NCBI RefSeq assembly: GCF_000015285.1
Contig: NC_008709.1
Coordinates: forward strand, 1 to 64,000
Length of the DNA stretch: 64,000 bases
From: Psychromonas ingrahamii 37
Lineage (GTDB): Bacteria > Pseudomonadota > Gammaproteobacteria > Enterobacterales > Psychromonadaceae
Reading direction: 5' to 3'
Shown: one piece after another, positions 1 through 13,203 of the stretch
Layout of the letters: each line of letters starts with the position of its first letter
How positions within the stretch are numbered: the first letter of the stretch is position 1
Translations under genes and position numbers: made by a program
Notes under the pieces: generated by a model
What the model was told of the DNA's origin: nothing
Seen by the model: only the letters and a program-made list of their open reading frames with translations
Database searches by the model: none

Positions 1-129
1 TTTATTTATTCAGAATAATAAGTTATTCATTATTTTTATACTGAAGTTTTTATACTTAGGTATTAATATAAGAGTAATTAGTTTTAGTCAGTTATATTGA
101 GTCGCAGCGCAAGCTGCAAATTAAACTTT

Positions 130-1676
<1,547 letters not shown>

Positions 1677-1821
1677 CGTAAAGAAACAGATCGTCGGCAA
1701 ATAGCAATATTTGGCGAAGCCGTTTAGTGAGAAAGCTTGCTTTCTTGTGATTCAGCTGCAATGAGTGCCTACACAGATTGTTTGATTAGAATGTATAGAG
1801 AGTATAGATAGACCTTATGCT

Positions 1822-1898
<77 letters not shown>

Positions 1899-1948
1899 AA
1901 TCGTTGATTTGGGAACGCATGACAGAGTCTATTTATACACAACATGTC

Positions 1949-2024
1949 GGGGCTATAGCTCAGTTGGGAGAGCGCCTGCCTTGCACGCAGGAGGTCTGCG
2001 GTTCGATCCCGCATAGCTCCACCA
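1949..2024 (+). tRNA. alaT: tRNA-Ala (TGC anticodon)
   Basis: A 76-nt cloverleaf, second tRNA of the rrn spacer. The acceptor arms GGGGCTA and TAGCTCC pair with a G-U wobble, the anticodon loop is CTTGCAC with anticodon TGC, the T arm is GGTTCGATCCC, and CCA is encoded. It is separated from tRNA-Ile by 50 nt. Confidence 0.97.
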
Positions 2025-2071
2025 CTTATTGTAATAATAAGTATCCGACATGAACCTCTTTTTGAGGAGAG

Positions 2072-2111
2072 GCTTAAGATAAATTATAAAATTTACCTTA
2101 AGCTTTTTTTT
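2072..2111 (+). terminator. Terminator-shaped hairpin inside the rRNA spacer
   Basis: A 14-bp stem with one A-C mismatch (arms 2072-2085 and 2090-2103), an ATAA tetraloop and eight T residues directly after it. This has every mark of an intrinsic terminator but sits between tRNA-Ala and 23S, where transcription must continue. A boxA follows within about 20 nt. It may be read through by the rRNA antitermination complex, or act as a processing or pausing structure. Confidence 0.6.
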
Positions 2112-2122
2112 ACTAAAAAGTT

Positions 2123-2134
2123 TGCTCTTTAACA
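2123..2134 (+). promoter_or_regulatory. boxA antitermination site of the 16S-23S spacer
   Basis: TGCTCTTTAACA is an exact match to the E. coli rrn boxA, which binds NusB/NusE so that RNA polymerase passes through the operon without Rho termination. Its position upstream of 23S matches the usual second boxA of rrn operons. Confidence 0.85.
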
Positions 2135-2503
2135 ATTAGGAAAGCTGATAAAAGTTCTTTTTATCACACAATAACAATGGCACTCAGGTGTTGATTGGTG
2201 TGATAAATTAAACGAAATTGTTCTCGATTATTTAAATTTATTTAAATAATCGTAATCAAGCAAAAATAAATGTTGTTCAAACTGATACTTTGGATAACGT
2301 ACGTATCTACGAATTAATCGTTAAACATTAATTCTAGGTGCACGAAAAACGAATGTTGTTTTTTGTATTGTAAAATATGAGAAATCGCAAGCGTCTTGGA
2401 AACTAAAATAAATACAAAATCTAAATTTTGTTATCTTATGTGTTTTTTGAATGTTATTAACATTCATAAAAACGCTTAAAGTGACACCTTTTAGGTGTTG
2501 TAT
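2135..2503 (+). other. 23S leader with RNase III-type processing stem
   Basis: AT-rich leader without a gene. Its last part (2489-2507) is complementary to the sequence just after 23S (5391-5408), giving the long stem that encloses 23S and is cut by RNase III. A 17-nt palindrome, GAATGTTATTAACATTC, occurs in this leader (about 2449) and again after 23S (about 5446), so the flanks share sequence beyond the stem itself. Confidence 0.6.
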
Positions 2504-5394
<2,891 letters not shown>

Positions 5395-5694
5395 TACAAC
5401 ACCTAAAGCGTGTTGGACTGACCCAATAAGCTTAGAGCGTCAGAGAATGTTATTAACATTCTCTTTGAAAACTCAACGTGGGTTAGTGTGTGACCAAAAA
5501 AAAAATATGCTTGCGAAACATATTTTACAAATATCTATGATTGCTTGATAAAAACAACAATAAAACCAGCTTTTCTAATTAAATTTTAAAAAGACTTTAG
5601 ATTGTTGCCTTACGGAAGATTAACAAAAACACGTTAATCTCCTACCGGCCAAAACAATTTAAAGCTAAAAAAAGCCTAAGCTTTAAAAAGTTTT

Positions 5695-5813
5695 TGCTTG
5701 GCGACCATAGCATTGTGGTACCACCTGATCCCATTCCGAACTCAGCAGTGAAACGCAATTGCGCCGATGGTAGTGTGGGGTCTCCCCATGTGAGAGTAGG
5801 TCATCGCCAAGCG
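5695..5813 (+). rRNA. rrf: 5S ribosomal RNA
   Basis: About 119 nt. The terminal helix pairs GCTTGGCGA with TCGCCAAGC, and the conserved CCGAACTCAG and GGGGTCTCCCCATG segments are present. It is the last gene of the rrn operon; a strong terminator follows within 15 nt. Confidence 0.97.
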
Positions 5814-5826
5814 CCTAATAAACGAT

Positions 5827-5864
5827 AAATCCCCATCCTTCGAAAGAAGGGTGGGGATTTTTTC
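5827..5864 (+). terminator. rRNA operon terminator T1
   Basis: A GC-containing hairpin (AAATCCCCATCC, short loop, GGGTGGGGATTT) is followed by a T run and CG. It lies 14 nt after 5S and is a textbook intrinsic terminator for the rrn transcript. Confidence 0.9.
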
Positions 5865-6345
5865 GTTTTAGCGCTTGATGCGATGACTACTCGAGCATGG
5901 GACATAAAGAGCAGCCACGCAGTGGCATTCAATCCTTGTGATAGTAGGGGGAGTATTGCGCGAGCAATGTGTCATGAGCGGGCTAAGCTCTGCGTGCCCT
6001 GTAGAATCAGGCGATAGCCTGGGGTATGAGCGGACGAGCTCTGCGAGTCCTGTTCCATCGCTAGTATTCCGCACAAGCTTGGCAATTAAATCTAGATAAA
6101 TCCCTGTTGACTAACGTCAGCAGGGATTTTTTCGTTTAAGCGCTTAGGTCGATGAATACTCGTACATGGGACATAAAGAGCAACCACGCAGTGGCATTCA
6201 ATCCATGTGATAGTCGGGGTGAGTTCAGCGATAGCTGAGTGTTACGAACGGGCTAAGTTTTACGTGCCCTGGATAATTTGGCGAGAGCCATGTTTATGAG
6301 CGGACTCGCCCACATTCCGCAGAAGCTAAGGCAATTTAATCCAGT
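5864..6345. repeat. Degenerate tandem duplication downstream of rrn
   Basis: Two direct repeats of roughly 230-270 bp, each beginning at the tail of a terminator hairpin. Both copies start with TTTTTTCGTTT, then share GACATAAAGAGCA and CCACGCAGTGGCATTCAATCC, and end near an ATTCCGCA(C/G)AAGCT...GGCAATT segment (about 6066 and 6314). The central part is strongly diverged. No plausible gene is present; the short minus-strand reading frame across copy one has no ribosome binding site. A further degraded copy of the 3' part is found at about 57861-57900. Confidence 0.75.
6097..6134 (+). terminator. Second rrn-type terminator T2
   Basis: AATCCCTG and CAGGGATT form the outer stem, extended inward by TTGAC/GTCAG, and are followed by TTTTTTCG. 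It closes the first unit of the tandem duplication and may originally have been a copy of T1, since both end in GGGATTTTTTCGTTT. Confidence 0.75.
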
Positions 6346-6403
6346 AGGGTGTGCTTCGCGCACCGATTGCCGCTGGTTGCGGTGCATAGAATGCACCCTA
6401 CTG
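6342..6403. repeat. Dispersed palindromic repeat, copy 1
   Basis: Outer arms CAGTAGGGTG(T)GC and GCACCCTACTG pair, with an inner GCACCG/CGGTGC pair. It is followed by GATAACATAATACCCATTCC. A second, diverged copy in reverse orientation lies at about 57799-57856 together with the same flanking sequence. A non-autonomous mobile or REP-like repeat is the simplest reading. Confidence 0.6.
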
Positions 6404-6450
6404 ATAACATAATACCCATTCCATTAATTAACTTATACCAATCCGCTTAT

Positions 6451-7047
6451 TTAACTGATCAATGACATCCAATCCCTCGTACACATTTTTATCACTCTTT
6501 TGCTGTCACTTACAAAATCATTCCAAGCATCACAGACAGTTTCAACTATTGAATCATAACCACTGAAACATCTGTTTGCTAAGTGATGTTGTCGAAGCCA
6601 ACTCCATACCTGTTCAATCGGATTTAGTTCGGGTGAATAGGGTGGCAGCTTTATGATTGTTAAATTCTTGAAGTCAGCGTCAATATCATCGCTATGCCAA
6701 CCAGCACCACCCATGATGATAACGGCATGTCTATCAATTGGGGTTCTATCTGATATTTGTTGAAGATGCGTCATCATAATGTCTTTGTTTACATAAGGTA
6801 CGACTAGTGCTTCTGAAGCGCCATTGGTAATACAGACAGATCCAAATAAATAGGCGTATTCGAATTGCTGTTGTTTTACTGCTCTTGGACGGCTACCTTT
6901 TTCAGCCCATAATTTGGTTGTTGTATTTTGCTGGCCAAATCGTGCTTCATCTTGTAGCCATATATCCACACGATCTAATGCAATATGACCAGGGATCTTA
7001 AAGATCGTTTTGAATTGGAATTTTTTTAAAATCCTCTTGCGCTTCAA
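6451..7047 (-). CDS. IS630 transposase, downstream frame (DDE domain, catalytic Asp lost)
   Basis: 198 residues covering the DDE nuclease core. The first acidic residue is in WLQDEARFGQ and the third is in PYSPELNPIEQVWSWLR. The second, normally Asp in a segment such as IIMDNAGWH, reads IIMGGAGWH; one A-to-G change (GAT to GGT) explains it. The protein is made as a fusion with the upstream frame by a -1 frameshift at A7. Loss of the second Asp should abolish strand transfer, so this copy is probably immobile unless complemented in trans. Family assignment is firm; inactivity is inferred from the residue. Confidence 0.85.
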   Translation of the reverse strand: MKRKRILKKFQFKTIFKIPGHIALDRVDIWLQDEARFGQQNTTTKLWAEKGSRPRAVKQQQFEYAYLFGSVCITNGASEALVVPYVNKDIMMTHLQQISDRTPIDRHAVIIMGGAGWHSDDIDADFKNLTIIKLPPYSPELNPIEQVWSWLRQHHLANRCFSGYDSIVETVCDAWNDFVSDSKRVIKMCTRDWMSLIS

Positions 7048-7486
7048 TTGATTGCTTAGGGTGCTTAGAACGGGATGTTATCCAAGAAAAACCTAACTTA
7101 TGCAGTAACTTATAAACACTTGATAAATGGTAATGCACTGCAAAATTTTCTTCTATATAAAGTTGTATGTCTGAGCCATTTAATCGTCCACCAAGCTCAC
7201 TTTTAGATGACTCAGTTACATAATGAATGAGTTGCTTATGTTGCTCGTTCGATAATCGAAAAGGCCTGCCAGTTGTTTTTTTATCGATTAAGCCATCCAT
7301 TCCAAATTGGTGATACTGAGAGATCCATTTATTTATACTGGTTCGGCTGACCTTTAAAAATTTAGCGATAGCAGTGCGTGAATTACCTTCTTGGAAGTGT
7401 GCAAGTGCTAAAAAACGGAGCCTCATTCGAACGCTTTGATGCGTTTTAGCTAATGCAGTAAAGTCATGTTTTTTTGTAGTCATCAA
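6998..7486 (-). CDS. IS630 transposase, upstream frame (DNA-binding part)
   Basis: 162 residues. The N-terminal half holds two helix-turn-helix regions typical of IS630 transposases, with RTAIAKFLKVSRTSINKW as the clearest recognition helix (about residues 36-53) and a GRPFRL linker motif near 94. The frame ends soon after SITSRSKHPKQSIEAQEDF-type residues. On the coding strand a TTTTAAAAAAA run (A7 at 7021-7027) lies before the stop. A -1 slip on it would continue directly into the downstream frame with family-like sequence (KFQFKTIFKIPG). Programmed -1 frameshifting is known in the IS630 family, so this is more likely a production device than a sequencing error. Confidence 0.85.
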   Translation of the reverse strand: MMTTKKHDFTALAKTHQSVRMRLRFLALAHFQEGNSRTAIAKFLKVSRTSINKWISQYHQFGMDGLIDKKTTGRPFRLSNEQHKQLIHYVTESSKSELGGRLNGSDIQLYIEENFAVHYHLSSVYKLLHKLGFSWITSRSKHPKQSIEAQEDFKKIPIQNDL

Positions 7487-7813
7487 TAGCGTTTCATTAT
7501 TTAATAATTGGAATACTATTAGATCGCATAATTAGTAGAATTGGTATTATCATGTCGATTCAATCTCTTGAAGGGAGTGGTTAAACTCTCTAGATCACTG
7601 ATAAAAATATTCCACGCTCGGCTAGATTCATTAATACCAAAAGAAATAATTAAATGAGCATATTATAAAAAAATAAAGTATTAATATGTTGATTTAAATG
7701 GATATTATTCATTATAATTCTATTTTTTGGGGGATAAGCTCTACGTGCTCTGTTGTTGTAACTGAGTTTTATGACGGCTTATTACGCAGTTGATCTGCAC
7801 GCGCCAGAAGTAT

Positions 7814-7842
7814 AAAAAAGGATCCATATAGGATCCTTTTTT
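7814..7842 (-). terminator. Terminator of the hslVU transcript
   Basis: A perfect 12-bp inverted repeat, AAAAAAGGATCC and GGATCCTTTTTT, with a 5-nt loop, 18 bases past the hslU stop. The A and T runs make it work on either strand. The rest of the gap from 7548 to 7813 is AT-rich with an IS630-end-like TTAATACCAAAAG at about 7631 and no gene. Confidence 0.8.
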
Positions 7843-7860
7843 GTTTAATAACTTAATGTT

Positions 7861-9195
7861 TTATAAAATATATCGGCTTAAATCTTCATTTTCAAGCAAA
7901 TCATCTAACGTATTAGCAACGTAATTTTCATCAATAGTAATTGATTCACCTTTCCGTTCTGAAGCTTCATAGGAAAGTTCATCAAGAATGCGTTCCATTA
8001 ATGTGTGTAAACGACGTGCACCTATATTTTCGGTGGTTTCATTCACATGCCAGGCAGATTTAGCAATTTTATCTATACCATCTTTGCTAAATTGAAGCGT
8101 TATACCTTCGGTTGCTAACAGCGCTTTATACTGTTCACTTAAGGAAGCTTTAGGCTCAGTTAATATTTTTGCCAGATCTTCTTCTGTCAGTGCTTCTAAC
8201 TCAACCCTAATTGGTAAGCGGCCCTGTAATTCGGGAATAAGATCTGAGGGTTTAGCAACTTGAAATGCACCCGATGCAATAAATAACATATGGTCAGTTT
8301 TCACCATCCCATGCTTAGTGCTGACGGTAGAACCTTCAATTAAAGGTAATAAATCACGCTGTACACCTTCTCTTGATACGTCAGGACCGGCACTATCACC
8401 ACGCTTACAAATTTTATCTATTTCGTCGATAAATATAATACCGTTATTTTCTGCTGAAAAGAGTGCTTTTTCTTTAATGTCTTCTTCATTCACTAATTTT
8501 GCAGCTTCCGATTCGATCAGTACTTTCAACGCCTCTTTTATTTTCATTTTGCGTTTTTTAGTTTTATCTTTACCTGACATACTTTGAAACATGCCCTGCA
8601 ATTGATTAGTCATTTCTTCCATGCCGGGAGGAGCCATTATTTCCACACCTATTTGTGGAGCAGGGAGATCTATCTCAACCTCTTTATCATCCAATTTACC
8701 TTCACGCAGTTTTTTACGGAAAGACTGCCTTGTCGCACTATCTTCTGTTTTTACAGTTTCCCAATCATTGCCTGTTTTAGCAGGTGGAATAAGGATATCT
8801 AAGATCCTATCCTCAGCTAAATCTTCTGCCTTATGGGCAACCTTTGCCATTTCTTCTTCGCGAGTCAGTTTAATGGCTACATCGACTAAATCACGAACGA
8901 TAGATTCGACCTCTTTACCAACATACCCTACTTCTGTAAATTTAGTTGCTTCAACTTTGATAAAAGGAGCATTAGCGAGTTTTGCTAAACGGCGCGCAAT
9001 CTCTGTTTTACCTACACCGGTAGGACCGATCATTAAAATATTCTTTGGGGTGACTTCTTGACGCATTTCTTTATCAAGCTGCATACGGCGCCAGCGATTA
9101 CGAAGTGCAATAGCAACAGCTCGTTTGGCATTGTCTTGTCCAATGATATGGCGATCTAACTCATGTTTAATTTCTTTTGGTGTCATATTTGACAT
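7861..9195 (-). CDS. hslU: ATP-dependent protease ATPase subunit HslU
   Basis: 444 residues, the usual length for HslU/ClpY. This AAA+ hexamer unfolds substrates and feeds them to the HslV peptidase in the cytoplasm. Visible are the N-terminal [17 protein letters not shown], Walker [10 protein letters not shown] (about 57-65), the GYVGKEVES pore-loop segment, Walker [10 protein letters not shown] (about 254-262), the sensor/arginine-finger part [12 protein letters not shown] and the C-terminal tail ending EDLSRYIL, which docks into HslV. It starts 11 nt after the hslV stop and is clearly in one operon with it. No irregularity is seen. Confidence 0.98.
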   Translation of the reverse strand: MSNMTPKEIKHELDRHIIGQDNAKRAVAIALRNRWRRMQLDKEMRQEVTPKNILMIGPTGVGKTEIARRLAKLANAPFIKVEATKFTEVGYVGKEVESIVRDLVDVAIKLTREEEMAKVAHKAEDLAEDRILDILIPPAKTGNDWETVKTEDSATRQSFRKKLREGKLDDKEVEIDLPAPQIGVEIMAPPGMEEMTNQLQGMFQSMSGKDKTKKRKMKIKEALKVLIESEAAKLVNEEDIKEKALFSAENNGIIFIDEIDKICKRGDSAGPDVSREGVQRDLLPLIEGSTVSTKHGMVKTDHMLFIASGAFQVAKPSDLIPELQGRLPIRVELEALTEEDLAKILTEPKASLSEQYKALLATEGITLQFSKDGIDKIAKSAWHVNETTENIGARRLHTLMERILDELSYEASERKGESITIDENYVANTLDDLLENEDLSRYIL

Positions 9196-9206
9196 AGTTA
9201 TATACC

Positions 9207-9761
9207 CTATTTTTTACTTTCAGTAGTAATTTCATCAGAGAAATCAATGCATTCAATAGTGTGAGTTTCATTAGTAAAAACACAAATATTGCCTGCTATA
9301 GCCAATGCTTTTTCGACAATTGTTTTCGCGTCTAAATCGGTATTTTCTAACAAGGCAATCGCTGCCGATTGTGCAAAATAACCACCAGAGCCGATCGCCA
9401 TTAAATCATTTTCAGGTCTGACTACATCACCATTACCAGTAATAATATAAGAAGAGTTTTTATCCGCCACAGCTAATAGCGCTTCAAGTCTGCGCAACGA
9501 TCGATCGGTACGCCAGTCTTTCGCTAATTCAACCGCTGCTCGTTCAAGATTACCCTGGTGTGCCTGAAGCTTAGCCTCAAAACGTTCTAACAGGGTAAAT
9601 GCATCAGCTGTACCGCCAGCAAAACCAGCTATTACTTGATTGTTATAGAGTCTGTGTACTTTACGTGCGTTACCTTTCATAACCGTATTGCCAAGAGAAA
9701 CTTGACCATCACCACCGACAACAACTTGGTTGCCACGACGTACTGAAACAATGGTAGTCAT
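9207..9761 (-). CDS. hslV: ATP-dependent protease peptidase subunit HslV
   Basis: 184 residues. HslV is a proteasome-like N-terminal-threonine peptidase forming two stacked hexameric rings that dock HslU. The start [12 protein letters not shown] exposes the catalytic Thr after Met removal, and the [14 protein letters not shown] and [17 protein letters not shown] motifs are intact. The C-terminal extension ([15 protein letters not shown]) is slightly longer than in E. coli. It is the first gene of the hslVU operon, with a heat-shock-like promoter candidate about 65 bases upstream of its start. Confidence 0.98.
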
Positions 9762-9823
9762 ATTTTTACCTTAAAAGTGAGAAAGAGAATGGGCCGTAAA
9801 AAATAGGCACTTATATAGTTAAT

Positions 9824-9851
9824 ATATGTGGGGGATAATTTATTTTTCAAG
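9824..9851 (-). promoter_or_regulatory. Candidate sigma-32 heat-shock promoter of hslVU
   Basis: On the minus strand CTTGAAA (9851-9845) is followed after about 11 nt by CCCCACAT (9833-9826). This resembles the RpoH consensus CTTGAAA-N13/14-CCCCATNT, with a spacer about two bases short. hslVU is a classic RpoH regulon member. The call rests on the motif and gene identity only. Confidence 0.5.
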
Positions 9852-9853
9852 GG

Positions 9854-9901
9854 AATAATGGCAATTCCAATAAATAGATATTTAATGGAATTGCCATTAT
9901 T
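9854..9901. repeat. Perfect 16-bp inverted repeat upstream of hslV
   Basis: AATAATGGCAATTCCA (9854-9869) and TGGAATTGCCATTATT (9886-9901) are exact complements around a 16-nt AT-rich loop. It sits between the SPOR gene and the hslV promoter candidate. There is no adjacent T run, so it is not a standard terminator. It could protect the 3' end of the upstream transcript, be an operator, or be a small repeat element. The rest of the 302-base gap shows nothing else. Confidence 0.6.
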
Positions 9902-10063
9902 ATATTTAGAGCAAAACAATAAAATTATAATAAGAATTTAAAGGAGGGAATACCCATTTAAATCAACAGTTAAAGGATTTATGCCTATTTTACAACATGA
10001 TCGCTTAATGATTTATTTTGGTATTAGAAGATAAAAGGAATGGTTTTTAAAACACTTTTATCT

Positions 10064-10597
10064 TTAACGCCAGAACCAAATTTGGCAACCATTAATTTTA
10101 GCTCGCTGTAGTTTATGACGGTGTTTTTCTGCCAGTCTTTTACGTTCATAGGGCCCTAAAATAACCCGGTACCAATCACCTGTTTTTAATACTTCGCTAT
10201 TTAAACCCTGAAATGCAATTTTAGCTTTGAGTGATTCTGCATCACCTCGTGCACGAAATGAAGCACACTGCATTTGATAAGGTCTTGTTTGTGCTTCCTT
10301 TTCAGGTATATCAACGGTTATTTTCTTGGTTTTAAGTGTTTTTTCATATTCCCAGATAGGTTGAGGTTTTTCTGGTAAAACGTCCTCTTTTTTCTGAACA
10401 GGTTTATTCACTCTTTGTGGCGCGGACGGTTTTTCAACCCCAAACATAAAAAAACCAATAAATCCGATGATCAATACAACAGCAGAAATAGCTAAGTAGG
10501 GAATCCCTTTTTTAGATGCTGTTTTTTTTACCGCCGTGCGTTTACGCACGACGGCTTTTTTTGGAGTAGCCGGTTTTCGTCTGTTTTCGGTTGCCAT
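10064..10597 (-). CDS. SPOR-domain membrane protein (FtsN-like)
   Basis: 177 residues. A basic N-terminal cytoplasmic stretch (KKAVVRKRTAVKK) precedes one transmembrane helix (about 33-53, YLAISAVVLIIGFIGFFMFG), a proline-rich periplasmic linker and a C-terminal SPOR domain (about 105-177) with YQMQCASFRARGDAESLKAK and WYRVILGPY. SPOR domains bind denuded septal peptidoglycan, and FtsN activates septal synthesis. FtsN upstream of hslVU is the Vibrio-type arrangement, so this is a good FtsN candidate although shorter than E. coli FtsN (319). It begins 3 nt after argS and is probably co-transcribed with it. Confidence 0.85.
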   Translation of the reverse strand: MATENRRKPATPKKAVVRKRTAVKKTASKKGIPYLAISAVVLIIGFIGFFMFGVEKPSAPQRVNKPVQKKEDVLPEKPQPIWEYEKTLKTKKITVDIPEKEAQTRPYQMQCASFRARGDAESLKAKIAFQGLNSEVLKTGDWYRVILGPYERKRLAEKHRHKLQRAKINGCQIWFWR

Positions 10598-10600
10598 GGA

Positions 10601-12349
10601 TTACATGCGCTCCAGCGTATTAATTCCCAGTAATGACAAACCTTGCTTAAGCGTTTTAGCGGTTAATCCAGCCAGTTTCAGGCGGCTCTGTTTTTGTGTT
10701 TCCGTTTCGGCAATCAAAATAGGGCAAGCCTCATAAAAGCTTGAAAAGAGTCCTGCTAATTCAAACAAGTATGAACATAAAAAGTGCGGCATACCTTGTT
10801 TAGCAACTTGATCAATAATATCATTAAATTGAATCAGTTTATTGGCCAAGTCTATTTCTTTCTCTTGGGTTAAAGAAACCGCTGCAGTGACACTGCCCAT
10901 CTCAATTCCCGCTTTATTAAAGATACTAACAACACGGGTGTATGCATAAAGTAGATACGGCGCGGTATTACCTTCAAAACTTAACATGCTATCAAAACTA
11001 AAAGTGTAATCACTGGTACGATTTTTAGAAAGATCGGCATATTTAACCGAAGAGATACCCACCACGGAAGCGATATGACGAAGCTCTGGTTCAGACATCT
11101 CTTTGTTTTTTTCTTTTACTAATTCATAAGCACGCACTTCTGCTTCTGTTAATAAATCCGCTAATTTGGCAACCGCCCCTGAACGGGTTTTAAATGGGCG
11201 ACCATCTTCTCCCATTACTGTCCCGAAGGGCATATGTTCAAGAGATGTTTTCTCATTAACAAAACCCGCTGAACGGGCAACTTCAAAAACCTGCTGGAAG
11301 TGTAAACCCTGGCGGGCATCTACAAAATAAAGAATGCGATCGGCATTAAGTTCATTCTGGCGATAACGCATCGCAGCGAGATCCGATGTTGCATAGAGGA
11401 AACCACCATCTTTCTTTTGAATAATAACAGGTAAAGGGTCGCCTTCTTTATTTTTAAAGTTATCCAAAAAGACACATTTAGCGCCTTGGCTTTGTTGTAA
11501 TAAACCCTGTTTATCAAGATCTTCAACAACCACCGCTAACTGATCGTTATAACTACTTTCTCCCCGGACATCTGCACGGGTTAGGCTTACACCTAAACGC
11601 TGATAGGTTTCCTGGCAGTGTGAAAGACTGGTTTCATTAAATTTTGCCCACAGTTTTAAACAGTCTTTATTGCCACCCTGGAGTTTAACCACTAAATGTC
11701 GTGCACGGGTTGCAAAATCTTCTGATTCATCAAAACGTCCTTTTGCAGCACGATAAAAAATCTCTAAATTAGCCAGATTATTTTCAATGGGCTCACCTTT
11801 AGCTCGTAATTCTTCCATGTAAGCGAGCAACATACCAAACTGAGTGCCCCAATCACCGACATGGTTCTGACGGACAACGTTATTACCTTTAAATTCTAAG
11901 GTGCGCGCTACCGCATCACCAATAATAGATGAGCGCAGGTGACCAACATGCATCTCTTTGGCCAGATTTGGCGAGGAATAATCTATTACTATTGTTTGCG
12001 GATTGGCTTCTATCTGTACATTTAATCTTTTATCCAAATAAGCGCCATCAATCTGTTTTTCGAGGAAATTAGGATTAATAAAAAAGTTAATAAATCCAGG
12101 TCCCGCTATTTCCATTTTTATAACTAACGTCGATTCAGGTATGTTGGCAATAATCAGTTCAGCAAGATGGCGGGGATTTTGTTTGGCAGGTTTTGCTAAC
12201 ATTAATGCTAAATTATTTGCGTAGTCACCGTGGGACTTATCTTTGGTGCGATCAATATTGATGCGAGGCTGGATATCCGCAGGAATAATTTCTTGTTTTA
12301 TAAGGCAAACGATAGCTTGCTCGAGTAGTTGCTGGATATGCACTTTCAT
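10601..12349 (-). CDS. argS: Arginyl-tRNA synthetase
   Basis: 582 residues, close to the usual 577. A class I synthetase that charges tRNA-Arg in the cytoplasm. It has the N-terminal Add-1 domain (about 1-110), the catalytic HIGH variant [12 protein letters not shown] (about 135-146), the [12 protein letters not shown] segment that stands in for KMSKS, and a C-terminal anticodon-binding DALR domain ending [10 protein letters not shown]. The synthetase and the SPOR gene are separated by only 3 nt. Nothing unusual is seen. Confidence 0.98.
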   Translation of the reverse strand: MKVHIQQLLEQAIVCLIKQEIIPADIQPRINIDRTKDKSHGDYANNLALMLAKPAKQNPRHLAELIIANIPESTLVIKMEIAGPGFINFFINPNFLEKQIDGAYLDKRLNVQIEANPQTIVIDYSSPNLAKEMHVGHLRSSIIGDAVARTLEFKGNNVVRQNHVGDWGTQFGMLLAYMEELRAKGEPIENNLANLEIFYRAAKGRFDESEDFATRARHLVVKLQGGNKDCLKLWAKFNETSLSHCQETYQRLGVSLTRADVRGESSYNDQLAVVVEDLDKQGLLQQSQGAKCVFLDNFKNKEGDPLPVIIQKKDGGFLYATSDLAAMRYRQNELNADRILYFVDARQGLHFQQVFEVARSAGFVNEKTSLEHMPFGTVMGEDGRPFKTRSGAVAKLADLLTEAEVRAYELVKEKNKEMSEPELRHIASVVGISSVKYADLSKNRTSDYTFSFDSMLSFEGNTAPYLLYAYTRVVSIFNKAGIEMGSVTAAVSLTQEKEIDLANKLIQFNDIIDQVAKQGMPHFLCSYLFELAGLFSSFYEACPILIAETETQKQSRLKLAGLTAKTLKQGLSLLGINTLERM

Positions 12350-12571
12350 AGATAAATCACCAATTAATACGGGCCAATAATAAGCGCAGATTCTACCGTT
12401 TATAAGCGATGAAGACTAGGGGAAGGGCTTTAAAATAAATACTTGAGAGAAATTATATTACCTGACTAAGCCCCTTATCAGGTTAAGTGTTAAAAAGAGC
12501 GTAAATATAAGATAACCTGAGTCAAGTCGATAAGGACATCAGGTGATTGACCGTAAGCGAATAGTTGTAAA

Positions 12572-13027
12572 TTACATATATTCGAATTCATGGCGGGCCG
12601 TCACCACATGGTGTAAGGTTTCCTCTTCCTGATTGGCTAGCTTTCCAAGCGCTATTTCTGCCTTTATGGTGGGTGAACTATGGGCTGCGGTCTGCAGTAA
12701 ATCTATAAGCTGTATGTCAAAGCGGATTGCCAAAGCGACAACATCATCAAGGGATAATTCAGCTTTTAATTCCATCTGCTGACATTTTATTGGAAAACTG
12801 TCATCAAATTCACTATCTAAGTCAGTTTCTAATAAACTGGGAGGTGCCTGCTGCGTATATTGATGAAGCTGCAGGCCAGATAGCTGCTCTTTTTTTTTCA
12901 TAAAATCGAGTAACAATTTTACCTTCTCATTATTTTCCTCAAGGCTAAGTCTAAGATATAAATCAGCTAGCGCCTGATGACATTCTTCTATGTAGACAAG
13001 GAAATCCTTAATAGGTTTAGGGGGCAT
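12572..13027 (-). CDS. Hypothetical helical protein, possibly ferritin-like
   Basis: 151 residues, not recognised with confidence. It appears almost all helical. A first pair of helices (IEECHQALADLYLRLSLEE, then KVKLLLDFMKKKEQLSGL) and a last pair ending EEETLHHVVTARHEFEYM carry Glu and His at spacings that recall ferritin/rubrerythrin four-helix bundles, but a clear paired ExxH di-iron set is not obvious. It stands alone between uvrD and argS on the minus strand. The 222 bases after it contain a small CCTGA/TCAGG hairpin and no gene. Codon use matches its neighbours. The gene is likely real; the fold is a guess. Confidence 0.7.
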   Translation of the reverse strand: MPPKPIKDFLVYIEECHQALADLYLRLSLEENNEKVKLLLDFMKKKEQLSGLQLHQYTQQAPPSLLETDLDSEFDDSFPIKCQQMELKAELSLDDVVALAIRFDIQLIDLLQTAAHSSPTIKAEIALGKLANQEEETLHHVVTARHEFEYM

Positions 13028-13203
13028 AATATATTCCTTAATATGATAGGTTCAGACCAACACCAATACTGAATTTATCAGCTTGGCGGAGTCATTTTTT
13101 AGCACCGTAATAACAGTTATATGAAGTTTAGTTAACCTTTTTTAATTTAAACATAAAAAAGGTTAAAATAGACCTATATTTTACCTAATGTTGACACTGC
13201 TAC

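Larger units (their letters stand above)
6435..7547 (-). mobile_element. IS630-family insertion sequence
   Basis: About 1.1 kb bounded by inverted ends with ATACCAAT on the left (6435-6442) and ATTGGTAT on the right (7540-7547), carrying two overlapping transposase frames. Its flanks, ATTCCATTAATTAA on the left and TCATGTCGATTCAATCTC on the right, lie side by side in reverse orientation at 57749-57790. That locus acts as an uninterrupted relative of the target and supports these boundaries. The exact TA target duplication cannot be fixed. The element sits between the rrn operon and hslU and disrupts no visible gene. Confidence 0.85.

Noticed and set aside
5868-6074. Minus-strand frame of 68 codons downstream of 5S
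   Set aside because: Located in the tandem duplication, broken in the second copy, no start signal.
8318-9061. Three plus-strand frames opposite hslU
   Set aside because: Shadow frames of a well-conserved gene; no supporting signals.
13132-13166. TTAACCTTTTTT/AAAAAAGGTTAA inverted repeat as the uvrD terminator
   Set aside because: The T run is inside the stem, not after it, on both strands, so terminator function is uncertain.
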